DNA from: Streptomyces griseochromogenes
GTDB lineage: Bacteria; Actinomycetota; Actinomycetes; Streptomycetales; Streptomycetaceae
Direction of reading: 5' to 3'
Assembly: GCF_001542625.1 (NCBI RefSeq)
Contig: NZ_CP016279.1
Coordinates: 9,486,001-9,550,000 of the forward strand
Length of the DNA stretch: 64,000 nt
In this document: piece after piece, positions 26,393 through 34,462 of the stretch
Position numbering within the stretch: position 1 is the stretch's first letter
How the letters are laid out: the number at the start of each line of letters is the position of its first letter
Position numbers and translations under genes: made by a program
The notes under the pieces: generated by a model
Database searches by the model: none
Seen by the model: only the letters and a program-made list of their open reading frames with translations
Told to the model about the DNA's origin: nothing

Positions 26393-26716
26393 TCAGGACT
26401 CCGCGATCGTCACGCAGGTGCCGACCACATAGCCGGTGACACCGCTCCTCGTGACCTTCACCCACCGCTTGCTGACGATGCCGCACTTCTCGTACGAGGA
26501 GCTGCCGTAGTACATCGTGCAGGACGCCGACGCGCTCTCACCCTTGTTGAGCTGGGCGAGGGCCGTGCCGCCGGTGCTCGTCGTGGACCGGATGACCACG
26601 GTTTCGAGGGCCTTGGCCGTGCAGCTCGCCGCGGACGCCGGGCCGGCGACGACGAACGAGGTCCCGACCAGGGCGGCGGTCGCCATGGACGCGCCGAGTA
26701 TCCGACCTGCGTGCAT
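26393..26716 (-). CDS. Small secreted SH3-like protein
   Basis: A 107-residue exported protein. The signal peptide (HAGRILGASMATAALVGTSFVVAGPASA) is followed by a domain with four or more cysteines and the pattern ETVVIRSTTSTGGTALAQLNKG, which resembles bacterial SH3-type domains that bind cell wall; the end GYVVGTCVTIAES fits the last strand. An in-frame ATG lies 13 codons earlier, but the ATG at 26716 starts the signal peptide and has a GGGGAG box. The role is unknown; cell-wall association is an inference. Confidence 0.75.
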   Translation of the reverse strand: MHAGRILGASMATAALVGTSFVVAGPASAASCTAKALETVVIRSTTSTGGTALAQLNKGESASASCTMYYGSSSYEKCGIVSKRWVKVTRSGVTGYVVGTCVTIAES

Positions 26717-26844
26717 GTCTCTTTCTCCCCTGTGCGGTTGGCGCGGGCATGCCACCCGCGACGGACAGGGGCAGCCTAGATCGCCTCGCCCCGCGGTTCA
26801 TCACGATCCGGTTTCAGCCACGCCGGAGTCTTGCCCCACCCTCG

Positions 26845-26891
26845 TGTAATCGATTCCAATCCTTCTTGCACAGCCGATGTAATCGATTCCA
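26845..26891 (+). promoter_or_regulatory. Twin LacI-type operators upstream of the ribose operon
   Basis: TGTAATCGATTCCA occurs at 26845-26858 and again at 26878-26891, centres 33 bp apart. The core AATCGATT is palindromic with the central CG typical of LacI-family operators. They lie 20-66 nt before the regulator's own start, which suggests autoregulation of the whole operon. Confidence 0.75.
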
Positions 26892-26910
26892 CGAGGAGGT
26901 GGAAACGACG

Positions 26911-27948
26911 ATGGCGAGCATCAAGGACGTCGCCGCCGAGGCGGGCGTCTCCGTCGCCACGGTCTCACGTGTCCTGAACGAGCACCCGTCGGTCAGCGCG
27001 GACGCGCGCACGCGCGTACTGGCCGCCGTCCAGACGCTGGGCTACCGCCCGAACGCCGTCGCCCGTTCCCTGCGCACCGACCAGACCCGGACCCTCGGCC
27101 TCGTCATCAGCGACGTACTGAACCCGTACTTCACCGAGCTGGCCCGCTCCGTCGAGGAGGAGGCCCGCTCGCTCGGCTACAGCGTCATCATCGGCAACGC
27201 CGACGAGCGGCCGGACCTTCAGGACCACCACGTACGGACCCTGCTGGACCGCCGCATCGACGGCCTCCTCGTCTCCCCGACCGACGGCGGCTCCCCGCTG
27301 ATGCTGGACGCCGCGCGCGCGGGAACGCCGATGGTCTTCGTGGACCGGTGGATCCCGGGGGTGGAGGTGCCGGTCGTACGGGCCGACGGACGCGAGGCCG
27401 TACGGGATCTCGTCGCGCATCTGTACGGGCTGGGGCACCGGCGGCTCGCGATCATCGCGGGACCGGCGGCCACCACGACCGGCAGCGAGCGCGTGGAGGC
27501 CTTCCGGGAGGCCATGGCGGAGTACGGGCTCCCCCTTCCCGATGTCTACATAGGCCAGGGCGACTTCCAGGCCGAGAGCGGACGCCGGGTCACCGAGGGC
27601 TTCCTCGATCTGCCTCAGCCGCCCGAGGTCGTCTTCGCGGCCGACAACCTCATGGCACTCGGTGCCCTGGACGCCGTCCGCGCGCGCGGGCTGCGCGTCC
27701 CGGACGACATCGCGCTGGCCGCGTTCGACGACATCCCGTGGTTCGTGCACACCGATCCGCCGATCACGGCGATCGCCCAGCCCACCGGCGAGCTCGGCCG
27801 GGCCGCCGTACGGGCGCTGGTGGACCGCATAGAGGGACGGCCCCCCGCGTCCGTCACCTTCGCCGCCCGGCTCGTCGTACGCCGCTCGTGCGGCGAGTCC
27901 CCCGTTCCCCCGCAGTCCCCCTCCCCAGTGCGAAGGAGCACGTCGTGA
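26911..27948 (+). CDS. LacI-family regulator of the ribose operon
   Basis: A 345-residue LacI/GalR repressor. The HTH and hinge are ASIKDVAAEAGVSVATVSRV and RPNAVARSLR; the rest is a periplasmic-binding-protein-like sugar domain (RTLGLVISDVLNPYFTELAR, ADNLMALGALDAVR, AAFDDIPW). The frame is open further upstream, but the ATG at 26911 has a GAGGAGG box and begins the HTH. Its stop overlaps the rbsA start (GTGA). Ribose is the likely inducer, inferred from the genes that follow. Confidence 0.92.
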   Translation: MASIKDVAAEAGVSVATVSRVLNEHPSVSADARTRVLAAVQTLGYRPNAVARSLRTDQTRTLGLVISDVLNPYFTELARSVEEEARSLGYSVIIGNADERPDLQDHHVRTLLDRRIDGLLVSPTDGGSPLMLDAARAGTPMVFVDRWIPGVEVPVVRADGREAVRDLVAHLYGLGHRRLAIIAGPAATTTGSERVEAFREAMAEYGLPLPDVYIGQGDFQAESGRRVTEGFLDLPQPPEVVFAADNLMALGALDAVRARGLRVPDDIALAAFDDIPWFVHTDPPITAIAQPTGELGRAAVRALVDRIEGRPPASVTFAARLVVRRSCGESPVPPQSPSPVRRSTS

Positions 27949-29465
27949 GCGACCCGGACGAGTTGCTGCGCATCGAGGGCATACGCAAGACCTTTCCGGG
28001 CGTGGTGGCGCTGGACGGCGTCGACTTCGACCTGCGCCGGGGCGAGGTGCATGTGCTGCTCGGTGAGAACGGCGCGGGCAAGAGCACGCTCATCAAGATG
28101 CTCTCCGGCGCCTGCACGCCCGACACCGGGCGGATCCTGGCCGACGGCGAGGAGGTGCGCATCCACGGCGCGCAGGACTCCGGGCGCCTCGGGATCGCCA
28201 CCATCTACCAGGAGTTCAACCTCGTTCCCGATCTGACGGTCGCCGAGAACATCTTCCTGGGCCGCCAGCCGCGCCGCTTCGGGATGATCGACCGACGGCG
28301 GATGGAGGCCGACGCCGAGGTCCTCCTCGCGCGCGTGGGCGTGAACGTGTCGCCACGCGCGCGTGTGCGCGAACTCGGCATCGCACGGCTGCAGATGGTC
28401 GAGATCGCCAAGGCGCTCAGCCTGGACGCGCGCGTGCTCATCATGGACGAGCCGACCGCCGTGCTCACCTCGGAGGAGGTCGACAAGCTCTTCGCGATCG
28501 TGCGCTCACTGCGCGAGGACGGCGTCGGGATCGTGTTCATCACGCACCACCTGGAGGAGATCGCCGCCCTGGGCGACCGGGTCACCGTCATCCGGGACGG
28601 CAGGAGCGTCGGGCAGGTCCCCGCGACCACGCCCGAGGACGAACTCGTACGCCTCATGGTGGGCCGCTCCATCGAGCAGCAGTATCCGCGCGAACGGTCC
28701 GGGACGGGCGCCGCGTTGCTCTGTGTCGAGGGGCTCACCCGTGACGGCGTCTTCCACGACGTGAGCTTCGAGGTGCGGGCCGGCGAGGTCGTCGGCATCG
28801 CCGGGCTCGTCGGGGCGGGCCGTACCGAGGTCGTCCGGGCCGTGTTCGGAGCGGACCCGTACGACGAGGGAGCCGTCAAGGTCCTCGGCACCGAGCTGAA
28901 GCGGCACGACGTGAGCGCGGCCCTGGCGGCCGGGCTCGGACTCGTGCCCGAGGACCGCAAGGGCCAGGGCCTGGTGCTGGACGCCTCCGTCGAGGAGAAC
29001 CTCGGTCTGGTGACCCTGCGCTCGGCCACCCGGGCCGGTCTGGTGGACCGCGGGGCCCAGCACGCGGCGGCCGAACGGATGGCGGGGCGGCTGGGCGTGC
29101 GGATGGCCGGACTCGGCCAGCACGTACGGACCCTGTCCGGCGGCAACCAGCAGAAGGTCGTCATCGGCAAGTGGCTGCTCGCCGACACCAGGGTGCTGAT
29201 CCTCGACGAGCCGACGCGCGGCATCGACGTCGGCGCCAAGGTCGAGATCTACCGGCTGATCAACGACCTGACGGCCGCCGGTGCCGCGGTCCTGATGATC
29301 TCCAGTGACCTGCCCGAGGTGCTCGGCATGAGCGACCGCGTGCTGGTGATGGCCCAGGGCCGGATCGCGGGCGAACTCGCGGCCGGCGAGGCCACCCAGG
29401 ACGCGGTGATGTCCCTCGCCGTCAGCAACCCCACCACGGAAACGGAGGCCGTTCGTGGCCACTGA
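27945..29465 (+). CDS. rbsA: Ribose ABC transporter ATP-binding protein
   Basis: A 506-residue double ABC ATPase of the sugar type. The first half has Walker A GENGAGKST near 41 and IMDEPTAVLTSEE; the second half has the degenerate P-loop GLVGAGRTE usual for RbsA/MglA, signature LSGGNQQKV and ILDEPTRGIDVGAK. It powers ribose import. GTG at 27945 overlaps the regulator stop, with AAGGAG before it. Its last 11 nt overlap the start of the permease fusion. Confidence 0.93.
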   Translation: MSDPDELLRIEGIRKTFPGVVALDGVDFDLRRGEVHVLLGENGAGKSTLIKMLSGACTPDTGRILADGEEVRIHGAQDSGRLGIATIYQEFNLVPDLTVAENIFLGRQPRRFGMIDRRRMEADAEVLLARVGVNVSPRARVRELGIARLQMVEIAKALSLDARVLIMDEPTAVLTSEEVDKLFAIVRSLREDGVGIVFITHHLEEIAALGDRVTVIRDGRSVGQVPATTPEDELVRLMVGRSIEQQYPRERSGTGAALLCVEGLTRDGVFHDVSFEVRAGEVVGIAGLVGAGRTEVVRAVFGADPYDEGAVKVLGTELKRHDVSAALAAGLGLVPEDRKGQGLVLDASVEENLGLVTLRSATRAGLVDRGAQHAAAERMAGRLGVRMAGLGQHVRTLSGGNQQKVVIGKWLLADTRVLILDEPTRGIDVGAKVEIYRLINDLTAAGAAVLMISSDLPEVLGMSDRVLVMAQGRIAGELAAGEATQDAVMSLAVSNPTTETEAVRGH

Positions 29466-31404
29466 CACGCTCAAGAGCACGGCGGGCGCGAGTGGCGCCC
29501 CGGGCGGCCTGCGCCGCCTCCTGCTGGACAACGGCGCGCTGACCGCGCTGATCGTCCTGGTCATCGCCCTGTCGGCGCTGTCCGGCGACTTCCTGACGAC
29601 GGACAACCTGCTCAACGTCGGTGTCCAGGCCGCCGTGACGGCGATCCTGGCCTTCGGTGTGACCTTCGTGATCGTCTCCGCGGGCATCGACCTGTCGGTC
29701 GGCTCGGTGGCCGCGCTGTCCGCGACGGTGCTGGCCTGGAGCGCCACACAGCACGGCGTACCGGTCGCGCTCGCCCTCCTCCTCGCCGTCGCCACCGGCG
29801 TCGTCACGGGCCTGGTCAACGGCTTTCTGATCGCCTACGGCAAACTGCCGCCGTTCATCGCCACGCTCGCCATGCTGTCGGTGGCGCGCGGCCTGTCCCT
29901 GGTGATCTCCGGCGGCATCCCCGTCCCCTTCCCCGACTCGGTCTCCCACCTCGGGGACACCCTCGGCGACTGGCTGCCGGTGCCGGTGCTGGTCATGGTC
30001 GTCATGGGGCTGATCGCGGCCTTCGTGCTCGGCCGGACCTACATCGGCCGCTCCATGTACGCGATCGGCGGCAACGAGGAGGCCGCGCGTCTGTCGGGCC
30101 TGCGCGTCAAGAAGCAGAAGCTCGCGATCTACGCCCTGTCCGGTCTGTTCGCGGCCGCCGCGGGCATCGTGCTGGCCGCCCGGCTCTCCTCCGCGCAGCC
30201 GCAGGCCGCCGACGGCTACGAGCTGGACGCGATCGCCGCGGTCGTCATCGGCGGCGCCTCGCTGGCGGGCGGCACCGGCAAGGCGTCCGGCACACTCATC
30301 GGCGCGCTGATCCTCGCGGTCCTGCGCAACGGCCTCAACCTCCTCGACGTCTCCGCCTTCTGGCAGCAGGTCGTCATCGGTGTCGTCATCGCGCTGGCGG
30401 TGCTGCTGGACACCGCGCGCCGCAAGGCCGGGGCGAGCGCGGTGACCGGTGGCCCGGGTGGCGGCAGGGGCAGGCAGGCGACGACGTACGCGCTCGCGGC
30501 CGTGGTCACCGTGGCGATCGTCGGCGCGACCTCCTTCCTGCACAGCGGCTCCTCGCCCTCGGCGAACCCGCGGATGGGACTGTCGCTGTCCACGCTCAAC
30601 AACCCCTTCTTCGTACAGATCCGGGCCGGCGCCCAGGCCGAGGCGAAGAGGCTGGGCGTGGACCTGACCGTCACCGACGCCCAGAACGACGCCTCCCAGC
30701 AGGCCAACCAGCTGCAGAACTTCACCAGTTCCAACCTCGGCGCGATCATCGTCAACCCGGTGGACTCGGACGCGGCGAGCAACTCGGTGAAGGCGGCGGA
30801 CAAGGCACGGATCCCGGTCGTCGCGGTCGACCGGGGCGTCAACAAGGCCGACGTGGACACCCTGGTGGCGTCCGACAACGTGGCCGGCGGCGAGCTGGCC
30901 GCGAAGACGATCGCCGAGAGGCTGGGCGGCCACGGCAAGATCGTGATCCTGCAGGGCCAGGCGGGCACGTCCGCCGCCCGGGAGCGCGCGGCGGGCTTCG
31001 CCCAGGGTCTGAAGGCCTACCCGGGCATCCAGGTACTGGCCCGGCAGCCCGCCGACTTCGACCGCACCAAGGGCCTCGACGTGATGTCGAACCTGCTCCA
31101 GGCCCACCCGGACGTGCAGGGCGTCATCGCCGCCAACGACGAGATGGCCCTCGGCGCGATCAAGGCACTGGGATCCAAGGCCGGAAAGTCGGTCCAGGTC
31201 GTCGGCTTCGACGGCACCCCCGACGGCCTGACGGCGGTCGAGAACGGGACGCTGTACGCGTCGGTGGCGCAGCAGCCGACCCAGTTGGGAAGGATCGCGG
31301 TGGACAACGCGCTGAAGGCGGTCCGGGGCAAGAAGGCGGAACCGACGGTGAAGGTGCCGGTGAAGGTCGTCACGAAGGACAACGTGGCCGGTTTCAGCGG
31401 CTGA
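29455..31404 (+). CDS. Ribose permease-binding protein fusion (RbsC-RbsB)
   Basis: A 649-residue fusion of two normally separate subunits. Residues 1 to about 325 are an RbsC-type permease with several membrane helices (VSAGIDLSVGSVAALSA, AIGGNEEAARLSGLRV). A basic glycine-rich linker and an extra helix (about 343-360) lead to an RbsB-type ribose-binding domain (LSTLNNPFFVQIRAGAQAEA, ANDEMALGAIKALG, VVGFDGTPDG). The binding domain would be tethered outside rather than free or lipid-anchored. GTG start at 29455 overlaps rbsA. Fusions of this kind occur in Streptomyces, from memory. Confidence 0.92.
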   Translation: MATDTLKSTAGASGAPGGLRRLLLDNGALTALIVLVIALSALSGDFLTTDNLLNVGVQAAVTAILAFGVTFVIVSAGIDLSVGSVAALSATVLAWSATQHGVPVALALLLAVATGVVTGLVNGFLIAYGKLPPFIATLAMLSVARGLSLVISGGIPVPFPDSVSHLGDTLGDWLPVPVLVMVVMGLIAAFVLGRTYIGRSMYAIGGNEEAARLSGLRVKKQKLAIYALSGLFAAAAGIVLAARLSSAQPQAADGYELDAIAAVVIGGASLAGGTGKASGTLIGALILAVLRNGLNLLDVSAFWQQVVIGVVIALAVLLDTARRKAGASAVTGGPGGGRGRQATTYALAAVVTVAIVGATSFLHSGSSPSANPRMGLSLSTLNNPFFVQIRAGAQAEAKRLGVDLTVTDAQNDASQQANQLQNFTSSNLGAIIVNPVDSDAASNSVKAADKARIPVVAVDRGVNKADVDTLVASDNVAGGELAAKTIAERLGGHGKIVILQGQAGTSAARERAAGFAQGLKAYPGIQVLARQPADFDRTKGLDVMSNLLQAHPDVQGVIAANDEMALGAIKALGSKAGKSVQVVGFDGTPDGLTAVENGTLYASVAQQPTQLGRIAVDNALKAVRGKKAEPTVKVPVKVVTKDNVAGFSG

Positions 31405-31545
31405 CGAAGGCGCGGCGAACAGGCGGGCGGTCGGGCACGATGGGTGTCGGCCGCCCGCCTCGGGCCGTCACGCACCGGATCGTCGCTCGAGCCCTGATCG
31501 GGCCATCCATCGGGTCATCTCTTGGGTCTTGGGGGAGTCATTTCC

Positions 31546-32448
31546 ATGTACGGCTACGACCTCCTGGTCGTGGGTTCGGCCAATGCCGACCTGGTGATCG
31601 ACGTCGAGCGGCGACCGGCCGCCGGCGAGACGGTGCTCGGCGGCGACCTGGCCGTCCACCCGGGCGGCAAGGGCGCGAACCAGGCGGTCGCGGCCGCCCG
31701 GCTCGGAGCGCGTACGGCGCTGCTGGCCCGGGTCGGTGACGATGCCCACGGCCGCCTGCTCCTCGACTCGCTGCGCGCGGCCGGGGCGGACACGGTGGGC
31801 GTGCTGGTGGGCGGGGCGCCGACGGGCGTCGCGCTCATCACCGTCGACCCCGGCGGGGACAACAGCATCGTGGTGTCGCCCGGCGCCAACGCCCGCCTCA
31901 TGCCCGCGGACATCGGCGCCGCCGTCAGCCTCTTCCTCGCCTCGCGGGTGGTGTCGGCGCAGCTGGAGATCCCGTTGGAGACGGTCGTGGAGGTCGTGCG
32001 GAACCTCGCGGAGGACAGCCGGTTCGTGCTGAACCCGTCTCCGCCGCGGCCGCTGCCCACCGAGGTGCTGGCGGCCTGCGACCCGCTGATCGTGAACGAG
32101 CACGAGGCCCGGGTGATCCTCGGCGACGCCTGTGTGAGCGAGGAGCCCGCGGACTGGGCGCGGCTGCTGCTGGCCAAGGGCCCGCGCTCGGTGGTGGTGA
32201 CACTGGGCGCGCAGGGGGCGCTGGTGTGCGACGCCTCCGGCGTGACGCGGGTGCCGTCGGTGAAGGCCGAGGCGGTGGACACCACGGGCGCGGGCGACGC
32301 GTTCACGGCGGCGCTGGCCTGGAAGCTGGGCGGGGGTTCTTCCCTGGCCGAGGCGGCGGCCTACGCGGCCCGGGTCGGCGCGGCGGCGGTGACCAAGCGG
32401 GGCGCGCAGGAGTCGTACCCGACGGCGGCGGAGGTCGAAGCCCGGTGA
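31546..32448 (+). CDS. rbsK: Ribokinase
   Basis: A 300-residue PfkB-family kinase making ribose 5-phosphate. Family motifs are GGKGANQAVAAARLGA near residues 41-56 and the catalytic DTTGAGDAFTAAL. An in-frame TTG lies 24 nt upstream, but the ATG at 31546 has GGGGGAG at 31531-31537 and starts the usual N-terminus (YDLLVVGSANADLV). It follows the transporter after 141 nt and overlaps rbsD. Confidence 0.93.
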   Translation: MYGYDLLVVGSANADLVIDVERRPAAGETVLGGDLAVHPGGKGANQAVAAARLGARTALLARVGDDAHGRLLLDSLRAAGADTVGVLVGGAPTGVALITVDPGGDNSIVVSPGANARLMPADIGAAVSLFLASRVVSAQLEIPLETVVEVVRNLAEDSRFVLNPSPPRPLPTEVLAACDPLIVNEHEARVILGDACVSEEPADWARLLLAKGPRSVVVTLGAQGALVCDASGVTRVPSVKAEAVDTTGAGDAFTAALAWKLGGGSSLAEAAAYAARVGAAAVTKRGAQESYPTAAEVEAR

Positions 32449-32825
32449 AGAAGGCGGGCATCCTCAACCGTCATCTCTCCGGCGCGCTCGCGGAGTTGGG
32501 GCACGGCGACGGGGTGCTGGTGTGCGACGCGGGCATGCCGATACCGGACGGGCCGCGGCTGGTGGACCTAGCGTTCCGTGCCGGCGTCCCGTCCTTCGCG
32601 GAGGTCGTGGACGGGCTGCTGGCCGAGCTGGTGGTGGAGGGGGCGACGGCGGCGGAGGAACTGCTCGGCCCCCACCGCACCCTGCTGGAGGGCCGCTTCC
32701 CGGAACTGGCCCTGGTCCCGCACGAGCGGCTGAAGGAGCTGTCGGCGGGGGCGCGGCTGGTGGTGCGGACAGGGGAGGCCCGGCCGTACGCGAATGTGCT
32801 GTTGCGGTGCGGGGTGTTCTTCTGA
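32445..32825 (+). CDS. rbsD: D-ribose pyranase
   Basis: A 126-residue RbsD/FucU-family protein that converts beta-pyranose to furanose forms of ribose so that ribokinase can use it. The start KKAGILNRHLSGALAELGHGD carries the catalytic His20, followed by VCDAGMPIPDG; the end is RTGEARPYANVLLRCGVFF. GTG at 32445 overlaps the rbsK stop (GTGA). It is the last gene of the ribose operon. Confidence 0.93.
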   Translation: MKKAGILNRHLSGALAELGHGDGVLVCDAGMPIPDGPRLVDLAFRAGVPSFAEVVDGLLAELVVEGATAAEELLGPHRTLLEGRFPELALVPHERLKELSAGARLVVRTGEARPYANVLLRCGVFF

Positions 32826-32941
32826 GGGGTGTCCCGTGACTGAATCCTCCTCTCGGGCCGTGTCGCAAGGACCACCCCTGCCTTCAACATGCGGATGCCT
32901 ACGGGGAGATGGGCAAAAGAGCCCCCTGTTATGGTGCGCCT

Positions 32942-33373
32942 GTGTCATCGATCAAGCAGTTCCAGGTCACCTTTGACTGCGCAGAACCTGAGCGCGTCGC
33001 TCGTTTCTGGTGCGAGGTGTTGGGGTACGTCGTATCGCCGCCGCCGGCGGGGTTCGCCACGTGGGACGATTTCGACCGCTCCCGGCCCCCTGAGGATCAG
33101 GGTTCATGGTTCGCCTGCAGTGATCCCTCGGGCGTGGGCCCGCGACTGTTCTTCCAGCGCGTTCCCGAAGGCAAGGTCGTCAAGAACCGGGTGCATCTTT
33201 GCGTGCGGGTCGGCACCGGGCTCGTGGGTGAGGAGCGCCTGGCCGCGCTCGAAGCCGAGTGTGCACGACTGATCCCGCTCGGCGCGGTGCGCGTGCGACT
33301 CCTGTACGACGGCGGCGACGATTCGTGCATCGTGATGCAGGACATCGAGGGCAACGAGTTCTGTCTCGACTGA
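32942..33373 (+). CDS. VOC-family (glyoxalase-like) protein
   Basis: A 143-residue protein of the vicinal-oxygen-chelate fold: FQVTFDCAEPERVARFWCEVLGY at the start, a WFACSDPSGVGPRLFFQRVPE strand region, and the ending VMQDIEGNEFCLD. Substrate unknown. An ATG at 32909 is in frame, but its ribosome site would overlap it. GTG at 32942 lies 6 nt after a TATGGT hexamer, so the transcript may be leaderless. It is separate from the ribose operon by 116 nt. Confidence 0.78.
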   Translation: MSSIKQFQVTFDCAEPERVARFWCEVLGYVVSPPPAGFATWDDFDRSRPPEDQGSWFACSDPSGVGPRLFFQRVPEGKVVKNRVHLCVRVGTGLVGEERLAALEAECARLIPLGAVRVRLLYDGGDDSCIVMQDIEGNEFCLD

Positions 33374-33488
33374 GCTCGCCCGCCATGCCGAGCTGCACGC
33401 TCTCGATCTGGTCCGCGAGCCGGGAGACGTACCCCGCGCCATCGCCGAGCAGGTGACAGGGCTTGCCGTCCGCACCGATCACACTCAT
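33374..33488 (-). pseudogene. Truncated gene fragment
   Basis: From an ATG at 33488 with GGAG 12 nt upstream, the minus strand reads a protein-like stretch of about 38 residues: MSVIGADGKPCHLLGDGAGY, then VSRLADQIESVQLGMAGEL. Beyond this the frame runs antisense into the VOC gene and turns into arginine-rich nonsense. I read it as the 5' end of a small gene cut off at the VOC gene boundary. The frame also extends upstream to 33635. Its family is not certain. Confidence 0.4.
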
Positions 33489-33631
33489 GAGCTTCGAGGA
33501 CTCCGCACCGGTGGCCTGTGCCGAAGCCTTTCTCACCGGCCACTTGACGGCCCCGCCCTGCTTTTCTCGGCCGACGGCCGGCCGCCGTTCCTCACCGCCA
33601 TCAAGCAGGGTCACATGCACAGCGCTGTTCG

Positions 33632-34462
33632 TCATAGGAAAGCGCTGTGGAAACGCTCCACCGTCTCCGCCAGTACCTCCCGGCCGTCCCGGGCCCACAG
33701 CTCCTCGTTGAAGAGTTCGACCTCGATCGGGCCCGTGTAGCCGGCCGCCTCCACGTAGTCCCGCCATTCGCGCATGTCGATCGCGCCGTCGCCGATCTGG
33801 CCGCGGCCGGTGAGGACACCCTCGGGCAACGGGGTGACCCAGTCGGCGAGTTGGAAGGCGTGGATCCGGCCGGCCGCTCCCGCCCGCGCGATCTGCGCCG
33901 GGGCCCGGTCGTCCCACCACAGGTGGTACGTGTCCACCGTCACCCCGACCTGGTGAGCCGGGAAGCGTTCGGCGAGGTCCAAGGCCTGGGCCAGGGTCGA
34001 GACGACGCAGCGGTCGGCGGCGTACATGGGGTGCAGGGGCTCGATCGCCAGGCGGACTCCGTGGGCCTCGGCGTAGGGCGCGAGTTCGGTCAGGGCGTCG
34101 GCGATACGCTCGCGGGCCGCCCGCAGATCCTTGGTGCCGGGCGGAAGGCCGCCCGAGACCAGAACCAGGGTGTCCGTGCCGAGCGTGGCCGCCTCCTCGA
34201 TCGCGCGCCTGTTGTCCGCCAGCGCCGCCGCGTGGGCCTCCGGGTCGGTCGCCGTGAAGAAGCCGCCACGGCACAGGGTCGTCACCGCCAGGCCCGCCTC
34301 GCGGATCAGTTTCGCCGTCTCCGTCAGGCCGTACTCCTGGACCGGTTCCCGCCACAGACCCACCTGGCCCACACCCGACCGGCCGCATGCGTCCATCAGT
34401 TCCGGCAGCGACAGCTGCTTCACCGTCATCTGGTTGATGCTGAAGCGCGCGAGATCCGTCAT
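33632..34462 (-). CDS. Sugar phosphate isomerase/epimerase (TIM barrel)
   Basis: A 276-residue xylose-isomerase-like TIM barrel. Metal-site candidates are Glu in LAIEPLHPMY, Asp/His in GVTVDTYHLWWD, His in IHAFQLADWV and Glu in PIEVELFNEELW. Such proteins isomerise or epimerise keto sugars. The ATG at 34462 overlaps the stop of the DUF993-like gene (ATGA), so it is the third gene of a tightly coupled leftward operon with an oxidoreductase. Substrate unknown. Confidence 0.85.
   Translation of the reverse strand: MTDLARFSINQMTVKQLSLPELMDACGRSGVGQVGLWREPVQEYGLTETAKLIREAGLAVTTLCRGGFFTATDPEAHAAALADNRRAIEEAATLGTDTLVLVSGGLPPGTKDLRAARERIADALTELAPYAEAHGVRLAIEPLHPMYAADRCVVSTLAQALDLAERFPAHQVGVTVDTYHLWWDDRAPAQIARAGAAGRIHAFQLADWVTPLPEGVLTGRGQIGDGAIDMREWRDYVEAAGYTGPIEVELFNEELWARDGREVLAETVERFHSAFL

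Noticed and set aside
33180..34388. A 402-codon minus frame covering the TIM-barrel gene and the VOC gene
   Set aside because: It is out of frame with the TIM-barrel gene and antisense to the VOC gene; only about 38 residues in its middle look real and are kept as a gene remnant.
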